DNA of 64,000 nt from Perognathus longimembris pacificus (lineage: Eukaryota > Chordata > Mammalia > Rodentia > Heteromyidae): the NCBI RefSeq assembly GCF_023159225.1, contig NC_063172.1, forward strand, positions 61,748,828 to 61,812,827, given 5' to 3'. Made by a program: the position numbers and the translations under genes. A model generated the notes under the pieces. The model saw nothing but the letters and a program-made list of their open reading frames with translations. It made no database searches and was not told the DNA's origin. Every line of letters starts with the position of its first letter. The stretch's first letter is position 1. Positions 1-10,702 of the stretch are shown one piece after another.

Positions 1-95
1 GACATTATTCAGAAAGAAATGTACTTATTACCTGTCTTATGTAACTGCAATCCCTCTGTATATCACATTTACAATAACAATAAAAAAGAAATGAT
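1..95 (+). mobile_element. L1 3' end (partial)
   Basis: The stretch ends like other L1 3' ends in this window: a 'cctctgtatatcacattt' type block, then an A-rich tail. The ends at 32,450-32,520 and 37,680-37,775 share the order 'aaatgtac.. tatgtaactg.. cctctg'. The element runs off the left edge of the window. No coding part is visible. Confidence 0.6.
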
Positions 96-172
96 TGTAT
101 GAGTTCACAAAGAGTTATTACTTTCTTCTAGAAAACTTACATGATTTTGGAGCCCCACAGTTAAATCTTCTC

Positions 173-174
173 TG

Positions 175-223
<49 letters not shown>
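173..223. repeat. (TG)n microsatellite
   Basis: About 25 TG units with one early CG interruption. It abuts the 3' (tail) side of the antisense SINE that follows, so it probably arose from the A-rich SINE tail. Confidence 0.95.
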
Positions 224-227
<4 letters not shown>

Positions 228-447
228 TTGTAGGTTGTGGGGCTTGAATTCAGGGCCTGGGCACTGTTCCTGAGCTTTTTCGTGCGAGGCGAGTACTATA
301 CCACTTTGGGCCTCAGCTCCACGTCTCGTTTTCTGGTGGTTAATTGGAGAGAAGAGTCTCACTGCCTGTGCTGGCTTTGAACCATGATCCTCAGATCTCA
401 GCCACTTGAGTAGCCAGGATTATAGGAGTGAGCCACCAGCACCTGGT
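224..447 (-). mobile_element. B1-Geo composite SINE
   Basis: Antisense copy. The complement of the Geo right unit (B box near 'ggggcttgaattcagg') comes first. The B1/7SL-like left part follows and ends at 'gtgagccaccagcacctgg', the complement of the usual B1 start. Both halves are present and several percent diverged. The (TG)n at 173-223 sits at its tail end. Confidence 0.85.
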
Positions 448-639
448 CTTTGGTCCGTTTTCAGTGTGCTTTTAGAAGTGAAGTGGAGTAGTGGTCCACA
501 ATGCCAGATATTTAGTTGTTATGGCATCATTTTAAAAAGAATATCTTTTCCTCATTTAATCTTTTAGGCAACATTGCCCTAAATCATAAACGTGAGTGCT
601 CACTTCTAACCACTCATTTTGAAATTAAGTGGTGTATCT
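448..639. other. Unassigned AT-rich spacer
   Basis: No repeat family or gene recognised. It may be a further decayed part of the antisense L1 that follows. Confidence 0.4.
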
Positions 640-1000
640 TTGGTTTTCTTCTTCAAGATTATTTTGACTCTTCTGGAGCTCTTCAGTTTTCTGTGTGGAT
701 TTTGGAATCAGCTTGTCAATTTCTGCAAAGATATCTGCTGGGATTTTGATAGGGATTATAATGAATGTGTAGATTTGGGGAGGGGGGAAATTTTCCATCC
801 TAACAATAGTCTTAAGTCTCTCATTTCTGCATTTGTTTAATCCTTTAATTTCTGCCAACAATGTTGAATAGCTTCTAGAGTAACTAATTTTGTTAAGTGT
901 ATTTCTAATTATTTTATTTTTATTGATGCCACTGTAAATGGAATTGTTTTTTAAGTTTACTATTTCTGTCAATTCAATACTATTAACTCTATCTTATATA
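640..1000 (-). mobile_element. L1 ORF2 fragment, reverse-transcriptase region
   Basis: Read on the minus strand, this encodes L1 reverse-transcriptase-like sequence. It includes a stretch like 'KTIVRMENFPPPQIYTF' followed by 'IPIKIPADIFAEI', which corresponds to the L1 segment after the catalytic core (usual form '..INIVKM..PKAIYRFNAIPIKLP..FF.E'). The reading stays open for about 115 codons but is diverged. It is an old, truncated copy, not a host gene. Confidence 0.75.
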
Positions 1001-1025
1001 CTGTAAGCTTTCAGAATTTAGATCT

Positions 1026-1028
<3 letters not shown>

Positions 1029-1078
<50 letters not shown>
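1029..1078. repeat. (GT)n microsatellite
   Basis: About 25 uninterrupted GT units. Confidence 0.97.
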
Positions 1079-1081
<3 letters not shown>

Positions 1082-1202
1082 AGCCTTAGGGATTTCTACA
1101 TACCAGGTCATGGGTATATAACTATCTTTGCTTATCTACAGATGTAGATTTACATCAATGTGTGAATAAAGGTAGTTTTTCTTCTTCTCCATGCCAAAAG
1201 CC

Positions 1203-1206
<4 letters not shown>

Positions 1207-1270
<64 letters not shown>
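1207..1270. repeat. (GA)n microsatellite
   Basis: About 32 pure GA units. It abuts the tail side of an antisense ID-like SINE and probably grew from that tail. Confidence 0.97.
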
Positions 1271-1273
<3 letters not shown>

Positions 1274-1342
1274 TGGGGATGGAACTCAGAGCCTAATACC
1301 TGCTGGGTAAGGTCTCTACACTGAACTACATGCTCAGCCTCC
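1271..1342 (-). mobile_element. ID-like SINE monomer
   Basis: On the minus strand it reads 'gctgagcatgtagttcagtg' and then 'gagttccatcccc', the A-box and B-box parts of an ID/dID (tRNA-Ala-like) unit. It is about 72 bp long and diverged. Confidence 0.7.
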
Positions 1343-2279
1343 ATTCTGATCTGGGTGCCTTCTGTTTCCTTCTTCTGTCTAATTGCTCTGGTTGGGAAGT
1401 GCATCTTCAAGAGAGAGCATCGCGAAGCACAGTGGACAGCTCCATTCTCTTCCCCGGGTCTTTACTCCTAAATGCATCACTGGGTAAGAAATCATTCTCT
1501 CCTCTGCTGCCAGATTCCTAAGGTATACAACCAGAAAGACAGGAAAAGGGGACTGTAAGAGAGTAAAGAAAGAATAGTGAGGGGAAGTAGAAAGGAAAGC
1601 AAACAGTTGAAAAAGTCAGAGATGACTTCCAAGCCTGGGCTCTGTGGGTGAGGGAGTGATATAGTTCTAAAGGCAGTGGTAGAATAACAGTGAGGGCTTC
1701 CGTGTCCTTATGTTAAGTAGAGGACTTGAAATTCCTCATGCAGGATAGAAAGCTTCAGAGAAAAATAGCATCAGGTTGGCAAATGGTCTAACATAAGCCT
1801 CCATCTAAAGACAGCAACACTCCTTTGTCAGAGTGCCTGAAATGACTTTGAACCTGAGCCATAGGCAGTCCTGGTTCCGTGAAGGTCTGGTGAAGGTCTG
1901 GGGTGGGGGGGGGGGGGGAGGGAGGGAGGGAGTGATGGAGGAGTGAGAAGACAAGCAAGGGGAGGAAATTTTAATTTAAATGGCTCTACTCCAAACGCTC
2001 CTTTTTGCTGAGGGCTGAAAGTAGCCATGCAGATTATTGATTGGTGATTAATTTGCTCAGTCTCTGGGCAAGAATGTTTGTTTCAAAGGGGATGAACGGA
2101 GAAGTCTTAGATCCAGAAGAACCTTGGTATCTAAAAGACGATGTATGATTCTTCAGAGGGGTTGGGTGGCAAGCCAATATCCTTGAAGTGTGTGACTTTT
2201 TCAGGAACATTACCAGAAAATGTGCATATAAGGATTCAGGCAGCACAAGGCTGTACACTGTGCCACTTCTGGACTAACA
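1343..2279. other. Apparently single-copy DNA with a G-rich tract
   Basis: No gene or family repeat recognised. Positions 1,899-1,932 hold a run of about 14 G followed by GGGA units, preceded by a small duplication of 'gaaggtctgg'. Open frames here are short and lack recognisable protein features. Confidence 0.5.
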
Positions 2280-2480
2280 AAAAACAGCCAGGACCCTTAA
2301 GGAAACGGGCTGGCTGAGAATTATGAATCACTAAGCCCATTTCTTAGAGTGATTAATGATGAATCACTCTTTTAACTTTGGGTGGAATAATAGGCTGCAT
2401 CTGAGAAGCTCCATTAATCATCATAAGAATTAGGCTTGTGCCAATTCATTATTTCAGGGTCTGCATGTGCTAAACAGTTG
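2280..2480. other. AT-rich block with TAAT motifs and a 9-bp hairpin
   Basis: Several homeodomain-type cores (ATTAAT, TAATCA, TAATGA) cluster here. A perfect 9-bp inverted repeat, AGAGTGATT (2,346-2,354) and AATCACTCT (2,362-2,370), is separated by 7 bases. It looks unlike the surrounding repeats. A regulatory role is inference only. Confidence 0.35.
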
Positions 2481-3055
2481 AGTCGAATTTCAGGAAGGGG
2501 TGAACTTTAGGCAAGGGCTATCTTAAAAGAATGCAAACATTAGGGGTCTATTCTTGCCTGGATGGTTGGGGATTTATGAGTAGAGACTACAAGCTACCAT
2601 GTCATCCCTCATTCAAACGTAACAGCAGCTTAACAAAACACCAACTACAAAGTCTTCTGACTTTTTGGATTTGGGGGTCATGATACAATAGATAATCAGT
2701 ATATATCATAAAGCCTAATGCATGCATCTTTTCTTTTTTCACTTCATGTGTTTCCTGTGTTGAAAGTAGCCAACAATCTACTGGGCATTTTGGTTTCAGC
2801 AGGCACTAAAGAGTAAATGAAACCTATTGTTCTTTAAAGAGCAAAATCATCCCTGCCAAATATCTGTTTATGGATCATGAAAGCGTAGCTAGCTATAGGC
2901 AGCAAAAGGAATAAAGCTGGTATGTATAAGAAAAGTCAGACTAATTTATCATTTGGCCAACTTCAAAGCCCTATGAACTGGTTGTTTCAACGTATTTAAG
3001 CTGATATACTCCAAGGATATATAGAGGGTCATCTAAGTCTCTCTTTGAAATCCCA
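2481..3055. other. No feature seen
   Basis: AT-rich sequence with no recognised repeat, RNA or coding signal. Confidence 0.4.
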
Positions 3056-3310
3056 CATAAATGCAGGGAGAGAGAGGGATAGTGCTGGAGAATGCAGTCA
3101 CAATATTCAACATACATATGTGAAAATGGGATCTGTTACCTTGGGGGGATGGACAGGATTGGGAGAGATGAGAGAGAATGCTGGCAGGGGTGTCATTGAT
3201 CAACATGCCTTGTGCTCATGAACTGACATCTTTAATTGAACCCCTTTACAGAACTACATAGAAATAGTAAAGTATATAAGCAAAAATAAAAACCCTTATA
3301 AAACGCAATA
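3056..3310 (+). mobile_element. L1 3' UTR fragment
   Basis: A purine-rich '..gggagagag..' stretch leads into 'aactgacat..taattgaacccct' and an A-rich end. The same order ends the L1 pieces at 23,400-23,530 and 27,600-27,715. Untranslated part only. Confidence 0.6.
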
Positions 3311-3619
3311 TATAAGTTTTCAGATAATGACTTGAATATAGTTATAATTCTTGAAGACTTATAGAACTAATAGTACTCAGATATTAATATATACATTATT
3401 TGTAACTTTATTTAATTTTTTCTGAGTTTATAAAAATCACATATATTGGACTCAAGGGATACATTAAACTCTCTTGGGTTTTCTATCATTTTTTTTTTGT
3501 CAGTGCTAGAGAGACATAGATGGAAAATCCAAGATGGTTTATGGTAAAAAAAATTAATTGAGGATATATAAAAACATTAAAAAGACTATATAGAGATATT
3601 TTAAGTATATGGACTTTTA
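3311..3619. other. AT-rich spacer, nothing recognised
   Basis: Contains short T and A runs. It includes the left target-site copy (3,606-3,619) of the following SINE. Confidence 0.45.
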
Positions 3620-3715
3620 TTTATTTTTGCCTTGAACTCAGGACCTGGGCACTGTACCTGAGCAATTCAGTTCAAGGCTAGTGCTCCACCACTTGAGCCA
3701 CAGTGCCTCTTCCTA
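3620..3715 (-). mobile_element. Geo unit alone, with target-site duplication
   Basis: An antisense copy of the tRNA-like right unit only. In sense it starts near 'ggcactgtggctcaagtgg' (A box), passes 'gagttcaagg' (B box region) and ends in an A-rich tail. It is flanked by a perfect 14-bp duplication, tatatggactttta, at 3,606-3,619 and 3,716-3,729. No IDL or B1 left half is present, so the unit inserted alone, either as an independent transcript or as a truncation falling at the unit boundary. Confidence 0.8.
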
Positions 3716-3930
3716 TATATGGACTTTTAAAAGTAGCTTTCATCATTAGTATTTATCCTCGTGGGATCATCCTTGAGAAATTTTTATTTATATTTACAGG
3801 AAGAAAAATGAATGAAAAGAACAGGGGAAGCAGATTGACCCAGCTAGAGCCCATGTAGACCTACTTTGTACACATGGTTTTATATAAAACTTCTATTTCT
3901 GAAATTTAATAGCTTCAAAAATAAGTGCAT

Positions 3931-4170
3931 GGCCAGGTGCCCGTGGCTCATGCCCTTAGTCCTAGCTACTCCAAAGGCGGAGATTTGAGGACCACAGTTT
4001 GAAGCCAGCTGGGGCGGGAAAGTCAGTGAAACTGTTATCTCGAAATAATCACCAGAAAACCGGAAATGGAGCTGTGGCTCAAAGTGGTAGAGAGAGAGTT
4101 AGCTCTGGGCAGAAGAGTTAGGGGACAGCACCCAGGCCCTGAGGCTAAGCCCCACAACCGACAAAATAAA
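3931..4170 (+). mobile_element. B1-Geo composite SINE
   Basis: Complete sense copy. The B1-like left half starts 'ggccaggtgcccgtggctca'. A linker with 'ccagaaaaccggaaatgg' leads into the Geo half (A box near 'ctgtggctcaaagtgg'; B box region decayed) and the tail 'acaaaataaaa'. Confidence 0.85.
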
Positions 4171-4470
4171 AGTGCAGATGTGAAATATCACAGTGAATCC
4201 GCTGTGTGCAATTCATATAAAGAAAATGAACGACAGGGGTGTATAACAGGTTCTGCTGGGGAGTGGATATTGGTGGCAGTGAGGGTGAAGGAGGATAAAT
4301 ATGGATAAAGTATTTTGTATGCATGTATGAAAATAGAATAATACAAACTGTTGAAGTTGGTTGAAAAAGGTGGAATGGGAGAGAGTCATAGAGAGAGTAA
4401 ATTTAATCAAGGGACATTGTTTGCATGTATGAAATATCAGTCCCCTTGTACCAATAATAAAAATAAACTT
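4171..4470 (+). mobile_element. L1 3' end-like fragment
   Basis: A G-rich stretch with 'gggtgtataacagg' leads to 'ccccttgtacc' and 'aataataaaaataaac', resembling an old rodent L1 3' UTR. No coding part. Confidence 0.45.
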
Positions 4471-4513
4471 GTTTTGAAAGTTTTTAGTTGTGTAGGCATG
4501 CATGCATGTGTAC

Positions 4514-4516
<3 letters not shown>

Positions 4517-4547
<31 letters not shown>
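4517..4547. repeat. (TG)n microsatellite
   Basis: About 15 TG units. Confidence 0.95.
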
Positions 4548-4550
<3 letters not shown>

Positions 4551-5974
4551 CCTAGCTAGCTATCATATGTGCATGTGAAAGAAAGCTTCAAACTCTGAAC
4601 AGTTAGGGACTAGCAGCTAAAGGATAAAGTTCAAACTCATAGTTACAGGCTCTGTCCATCCCAACCATTGCAGTTTCCTTTCCTTCTCTGTCTGCTGTGC
4701 ACACTGATGGTCTCTGCTGGTGTCCGTGGATCTTTTGTTGGAAGCCAGGTGAAATGACGGGGACAGCGGCCTTGCCTTGCTGTGCCCCAGTGGGGCTCCA
4801 CCCCCGCCCACAGCCAAGATTTCTTCACATGGCGGCACTTGCATGTCTACCCACTAGTCTAGGAGCAGGCCCACCACTCCCTCCTCCTGGAGAAACTCGA
4901 ATTCTCAGAGGACTATCAGACACCCAGAGCCATGGGCAGTACTTTGTAGGCTTTTGGTTGATGAGGATTTTTTGTTTTCAATAGCAAACCAATGCTAGAA
5001 TTATAAAACTGTAGGAGCGAACCACAAAAGGAACCCCTTAACCAACAAAACAGAAAAAAAAAAAGCCACAATCACACATCAACTATAGGTAGGTGACTAG
5101 CCATTGATCTAACAGCCAAAAGAAACATTTCTAGTAAAATTGAGACACAAAACATAAAAATGAAGCAAAGGAAAGACAGCTTGATGTTAAACAAAAGAAC
5201 TTACAGTCAAGGATGAAGCAGGGAATCCTAGACTAAAAGCAATATCCTGGGAACAGGCTTTGTCATGCTTTGGGGAAGCAAACAATGAGGGTGGGAGGAT
5301 TAGAGAGCAGGACTATTGAGCGATCCTCCAGGCCTGCACCCAGAAGGAGCGGTGGCATCTCTTGTGTAGGCGGTTAATGGGGTTGGGTGTCTGAGGCCCG
5401 GGCAGCTTGACAGGCGGCCCCCTTGCAGGTGGCTTGGATGGAGACTCAGGGACATGCCTGGATTTTGTTCCTCTGCCTTCGGTGGAGGCATCACTGGAAG
5501 TCTGATTGGTACTGTGAAGTTCATAGATAAGCATCAGCCAGCCCCACTCTGCCCTGCGGGACTTTCCATTACATTGAGAAAGGATGGAGCTTCTGGCTGG
5601 GTGCCTGGAGGTGGTAAGCGGAGGCCCCATTCTCAGGATGGCTGAGGAACGCCGTCGGTGTCATAGCTCAGGCGGTGACAGGCTACACTTCGGTTGGGAA
5701 TGCCATCTTCCCCTTTCTGCCATGAATGGTTCTGATGATTTTACACACTGTCACAATTCTGTGTTCCTGCTGCTCCAGGAAAGCAAACCAGATAAAATCC
5801 ACAATAATCTGAAACCCTAAAGACCATTTTGCAGGCTAGAGAGAATGAGAAATTATCCATCTGAAGACCATACAGAATCCATGTCAGCAATTTTCGTTTT
5901 CACTGCCACACTGAATTTTGTCATGTTCTTAGTCCATGCAGACCTTTAATTGTTTGGTCTGGTTAAGAAAAAAA
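4548..5974. other. Apparently single-copy DNA
   Basis: Moderate GC around 4,740-4,900 and 5,300-5,700. Overlapping open frames of up to about 105 codons exist on both strands, but none shows a recognisable domain, splice context or repeat homology. I see no supported feature. Confidence 0.45.
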
Positions 5975-6310
5975 GTCACTGGGCTATTTATTTATAAACA
6001 CCAGAAATGTATGGCTTCATGGAACTGGAGGATGGAAGGTCCAAGATCAAGCAATGAAAGAATCCATGTGTGGTGAGAGTCCATTCCTTATGGATGGTGC
6101 CTTCTCTCCTGACAGAAGACAGGCGTGAACGTAGCTCTCTCAGGCCTCTTTTATAAGGACACTAATCCTATTCCCCAGTGCCTCCCCAACATATTCTAGT
6201 CACTCCTGGAAGGCTGTCCCTGTTAATACCATCGCCTTGGGAGGTAGGTTTCAAAGTTGAGTTTTCAATGTCACTACCATTCAGACACATTCACAGACAC
6301 TCATTTCGTA
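5975..6310 (-). mobile_element. MaLR-type LTR, decayed
   Basis: In antisense it has the order typical of MLT1/MST LTRs: 'ctggaggatggaaggtccaa', then 'cttttataaggacactaatc', 'aataccatcgcc' and 'cattcacagacact'. Only the LTR is visible, with no internal coding region. The family assignment is from memory. Confidence 0.6.
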
Positions 6311-6386
6311 AGGCTAAACAGAGATGTTAGATGGTTCTCACTGAAAACAAGTATGGCTTCTACTACAGCACCTTTCTGTGTCTGTG

Positions 6387-6441
<55 letters not shown>
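6387..6441. repeat. (CTAT)n microsatellite
   Basis: About 13 tetranucleotide units, nearly perfect. Confidence 0.97.
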
Positions 6442-6444
<3 letters not shown>

Positions 6445-6619
6445 CTGTCTGTCATTGCTATATCTTCTGTCTAATATATACATCCCTAAGAACATTTGAA
6501 AGAGAGGGTGAACGTGTCATATTTTATTATACTTACATGTGTAGCTTAAGTAAGATTATTAGAACTTCCAAGATTGTGTGTGTGTGCATGCATGTGTGTG
6601 TGTGTCTGTGTGTGTTTTG

Positions 6620-6819
6620 TGTTTATCTGTGAGTACAGGGTTTAAACTCAGAGCCCTGTGCTTGCTTGATTTGTGTTGCACCATTTGAACCATGCCTCCA
6701 ACTTGCTTTTAGCTAGTTACTTTGGAGATGGCATCTTTTGGACTTTTCTGCCTGGGCTAGCTCTAAACTAAATGTCCAGATCTGAGCCTCCTGGGTAGGT
6801 GCCCCTAGTACCTAGCTCC
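6620..6819 (-). mobile_element. Old B1-dID-like SINE
   Basis: In antisense the ID-like part ('gtttaaactcagagccctgt') precedes a B1-like part ('tgcctgggctagctctaaac', 'tctgagcctcctgggtagg'). It is more diverged than the B1-Geo copies. A (TG)-rich tract lies on its tail side at about 6,575-6,615. Confidence 0.6.
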
Positions 6820-7257
6820 AAGAAATCTTTTCAGACTCATGCAGACTAAATACAAATCCTTAGGCATGGGCTTGCATTGTCCCCTAGTTTATTGCTCCTT
6901 TTAGTTCAACACGTGTGTCCTGTTTATGAAAAAGCTTAGCCCTAGTTCTGATCTAATATTTTTACATGGATTTTTCCTATTTAGGGGGCAGGCAGCCTCA
7001 CCGAATTAGAGAGCTGTGCAGGTTCCCGGGGAAGCCCTCCTATTTCATATTGCCCATCCCTGTTGGTTTCACGTTGAGTTAAATAAAGCCACAGCCCTCC
7101 CTGTCAATGCCAAAAGATATTCGAATGTACCAGATGACTGATGGTTACCCTGAGGTTACCTTCCTCATTTTCTACCTGAGAGTGCTCCTCCCTGAGGACT
7201 CCCTGGCCTGAGGACCTGGTGTTAATGGGGAGGACTTGAGGAGCTCCGTTCCTAGTG
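6820..7257. other. No feature seen
   Basis: No recognised repeat or coding signal. Confidence 0.4.
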
Positions 7258-7395
7258 ACATTCTGGTATGGAATGAGAGTCAGACCTGGGTTTACTTCGT
7301 CCAGTTATCTCTGTGTGCTCTTCCATTTTCCTCATTTGCAATATAAGAAACCCAGTTCTCCTAAAGAGTCATTCCAAAATCTCAATAAAGTAATT
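7258..7395 (+). mobile_element. MIR fragment
   Basis: It follows the MIR order 'agtcagacctgggttt', a decayed middle, then 'ttttcctcatttgcaatata' in place of the usual 'ttcctcatctgtaaaatg'. Diverged. Confidence 0.5.
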
Positions 7396-8019
7396 TTCGT
7401 CGAGTCTGGCACTTGTAGTCAATTAGGCAGACTGGTGTTGGGGCCCCACCTAGAGTCAGCAAATTTAACACCTAAAATATAACATCTAGTTAAATTGGAT
7501 TATCAGATGAACACACTCTTTTGTTATAATACTTTAAAAGAAGGTAAAGACGAATGGGTCATAGAATGGTATACATAATAAAAACATAAACACTATCGAT
7601 GTAACTGTGAACAGCATAAATATTGCATAGGACATACTTATACAAAAGAAATCCAAAAGCTAAACAAACACAAACAAAAACCCACCTCTGCTTTATTGTT
7701 CACCTGAAATTTGCACTTAAAAAGGCACAATAGCCCATCTTATTCCTTCTCCTTCCCTGTGCCTGAGTATACCTCAGTAGGTATTGCCTCACCTGGGAAA
7801 TAAATCCCACCTCCCAGCACTACTACCACCAATGGAGCAGCCTGTGACTGATTGACTGACAGGGCCAGGCCCCTTTGCTCCAGAAGAGACCAATCAGCTG
7901 CAGTTGGGGAGCTGTCCAGAGGACCCACAGTGCCAAAACATTCCAGCCAAGACGGCTTTCGGCCAGCTCCCTCCGGTACTCCCCAACTTCCCGCTCTCCA
8001 CTCCCATAAATCAGACTTT
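7396..8019. other. No feature seen
   Basis: An AT-rich left part and a moderate-GC right part (7,740-8,000), without a recognisable repeat or exon. Confidence 0.4.
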
Positions 8020-8490
8020 TTATCTTACAGGTTTTAATTGTAAAAATCACACAGCATAAAGTATGTAATCGTGACCATTTCTAAGTGTATGGTAGAACAA
8101 CTTCACGGTGCCATGTAACCAATGTCTAGACCATTTATATCTTGCAGCACTGATACTCTTTGCCCATCAAAGACTGTATTTCTTGTTTGTTTGTTTGTTT
8201 GTTTGTTTGTTTTCCACCAGTCCTGGGCCTTGGACTCAGGGCTTGAGCACTGTTCCTGGCTTCTTTTTGCTCAAGGATAGGGCTCTACCACTTGAGCCAC
8301 AGCGTCACCTCTGGCCTTTTCTATATGTGTGGTGCTGAGGAATTGAACCCAGAGCTTCATGTATATATGAGGCAAGCACTCTTGCCACTAGGCCATATTC
8401 CCAGCCCAAAGACTGTATTTCTTGTCTCCCTCACCCCAGATAACCACATGCTTCAACTTTGTGTCTTCAGAAATTTGAGGAGGTTCAGTA
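8020..8490. mobile_element. Ancient L1M-type 3' region, split by a SINE
   Basis: The left part resembles the widespread mammalian block 'cataaagtatgtaatcgtga...taagtgta...atcttgcagcactgatactc'. The right part continues 'ataaccacatgcttcaactt' and 'tcagaaatttga'. The IDL-Geo at 8,187-8,407 interrupts it. The family (L1ME/L1MC group) is recalled, not verified. Confidence 0.55.
8187..8407 (-). mobile_element. IDL-Geo dimeric SINE
   Basis: Antisense full-length copy with a (TTTG)n tail at its left edge. The Geo half ('gccttggactcagggcttga') comes first. The IDL half ends at 'gccatattcccagccc', the complement of the ID-like 5' end. A perfect 18-bp target duplication, aaagactgtatttcttgt, lies at 8,169-8,186 and 8,408-8,425. 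It is inserted in an ancient L1-like repeat. Confidence 0.93.
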
Positions 8491-8835
8491 CTTGATACAA
8501 ATATAAATATACACTATTATAGGTTTCAAGATAATCATAATTTTGACTGAAATTGTACCAAATTCATAGATCACTTGGCAGAGAAGAGACAATTTATTTT
8601 GCTAGATTTCTGCAATTAATAGCATCTTTTTCAAAATCTTCAGACGTTTCTGCAAATCAGGACTACAAATTTCTTGTTGAACATCATGTGGATAGGTTAT
8701 GGTTTGGTTTGCTCTTATAAATAAGGTCTTTTCATAATATTTTAAGGAACTAAAGAAGAAAAGAAAATGTACAACTCAATTGCCTATAGTTATTTTAGTG
8801 TGAAAATTTCCATGCTATAGATCTATAGATACATA

Positions 8836-8840
<5 letters not shown>
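8491..8840. other. No feature seen
   Basis: AT-rich; no recognised repeat or coding signal. Confidence 0.4.

Positions 8841-8890
<50 letters not shown>
8841..8890. repeat. (CA)n microsatellite
   Basis: About 25 CA units, preceded by a short 'acatacatt' run. Confidence 0.96.
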
Positions 8891-8892
<2 letters not shown>

Positions 8893-10185
8893 CACATGCA
8901 CAGGTTTGTATGTTTTATTCTTCTCTCTGTGAGTGGATTCTTAGATTTAATCATACTTGAATATGACCCATTAAATCCATTAATGTATACTTGATTAAAT
9001 TTGTGAAAATTTCATGAAGAATTTTGTGCATTTCTATTGTGTAGATGAGAATTAACAATAATGGTCTCTCATTTTCAGTACTTATAAGATTTTATAGCAG
9101 AGCTCTGCTAGGTTGATCAAGTAATTGTGAATATTTGGGATAATTCACGTAAGAAGATACATGGTTTCCTTAAAGGCTGGAAATAATAAGTCATCGAAAG
9201 CCTAGTAGGCCAGTACAACGTGTCCATGTTTATAAGAGGTTAGAAATAAGACACTTGCCGCTGACTTTTCCAAAGGGATCACTTTCGAACAGGTCTGACA
9301 GGTAGAACAAGACTGGAATTGGTGCAACCCAGATTGGAGATGTAAGAAGACCAGCACACTTTGGATCTGGGTCTGTGGCCTTATACTACTGGCAGACATC
9401 ATTGGGCTGGTTTCATTGAGTTTCCTCTTTCAGTTTGTAAAGTGGAGGTAAATCATGACAACCCTCAGCTAGGTAAGTGACAGTGGAACGAGCTCATTAT
9501 GTGGGAAACTAGGGAAGTCTGAACAGAGAGCAGTGAGTTTAGGACGCGGAACGCAGCAACTTGGGAAGATTTTCACCGTTCTCTTCTGAACTCATTACCT
9601 GCTTTGCTATCTGGAGCACCAGAAGTGTTGGGGTACAGGAGCGAGTCTCACAGTGGTTGACATCTACAGGGGGTCACTCATGTATGGAAGAGCCTCAGGG
9701 GAGTTTGGTTGGTGCTTCTGGTTGCCAGGGTAACACATTTGGTCCTTCAGCACGTGGACACTTCTGTGGAGGCTTGTGGGGCTACGTGGGGCACCTTTGT
9801 GAACAGCAGAACAAGAACAATATGTCCGGATGAATGTAGAAAAACTGACCTGCGTATACCACGGGTGGCTCCATCTTGTGACACAATCAGATGAGAAAAA
9901 AAATACATCATTATTTGAGAAGTACAGATGAATCAAACAACACCCAGAGCAAAGGCAAAGGAGGTAATTTTTGATGGTAGCCCCGTCATGGGAGAAGCCG
10001 CCTTTGAAGGTGCAGATTCCATCTTCCCCCTCCTGGCAGGAAAGCAGCTTCCCCTCGCATTATCTGAAAGGTCGCCCAGCTGCCCAGAGTTCACTCCATG
10101 TGTGCAAAAGAGGCAAAGGACAGAAAGGCAAGCTGGTTTCTGGAAGATGTTTTGTTTTTCTGAAATGCTCTTTTGTTAATCTTTT
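8891..10185. other. Apparently single-copy DNA
   Basis: No gene recognised. A faint MIR-like stretch lies near 9,405-9,460 ('tttcctctttcagtttgtaa'). Open frames of about 80-90 codons overlap on both strands and show no domain. Confidence 0.4.
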
Positions 10186-10520
10186 AATGATTTCTTATTA
10201 ATATACATTGGTTTTACAAGGTTGTTTCTGTTCTAGACATGTACACAACGTATCCTAACCGACTTCACCTTCTCATCTCTACCCCGTATCCCCTCCCGCT
10301 TCTGGAACAATCTCAACAGGTTTCATTGTTCCATTTGCATCCTCATCTGCCCTCCTAACTCTATGCCGATGTCCTCCCCCCCAGAGCCTGTCCGCCTTTC
10401 CTGTCCTTCATTTCTTTAAGTGTGTACTAATTGTATCAAGAGGATTCATCTTGGCTTTTGGTTATGTATATATCATATTTTAATCAGAACAATACCCCTT
10501 GCCGCCTTATTGACCTTGCT
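10186..10520 (-). mobile_element. L1 3' UTR-like fragment (related to 11,500-11,700)
   Basis: Shares an ordered series of blocks with 11,500-11,700: 'acaacgtatcctaac', 'ccgcttctggaacaatctca', 'caggtttcattgttcc', 'cctcatctgcc' and 'atgccgatgtcc'. The two are diverged copies of one interspersed element. The C-rich, antisense 3'-UTR-like composition resembles the antisense L1 ends at 25,860 and 41,410. Confidence 0.5.
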
Positions 10521-10618
10521 TTCTCTGACTCTCCTACCTAACTATTGATCAACAAACACCTTGATGATCGTGTATTGCGGTTCCTCATGCATCTAAACTA
10601 TAGCACTTCTTTCTTCTT

Positions 10619-10702
10619 CTTTTTTTGGTGACTGAAGTGTGAATTCAGGACTTATGTTTGCTAGGCAAACACTGTACTATTTGAACTATGCTACCAGCCC
10701 CT
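10619..10702 (-). mobile_element. ID-like SINE monomer
   Basis: In antisense it shows the B-box side ('tgtgaattcaggactta'), 'tgctaggcaaacactgtact' and 'ctatgctaccagcccc', the complement of the ID 5' end. Diverged, with a short T run on its tail side. Confidence 0.65.
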
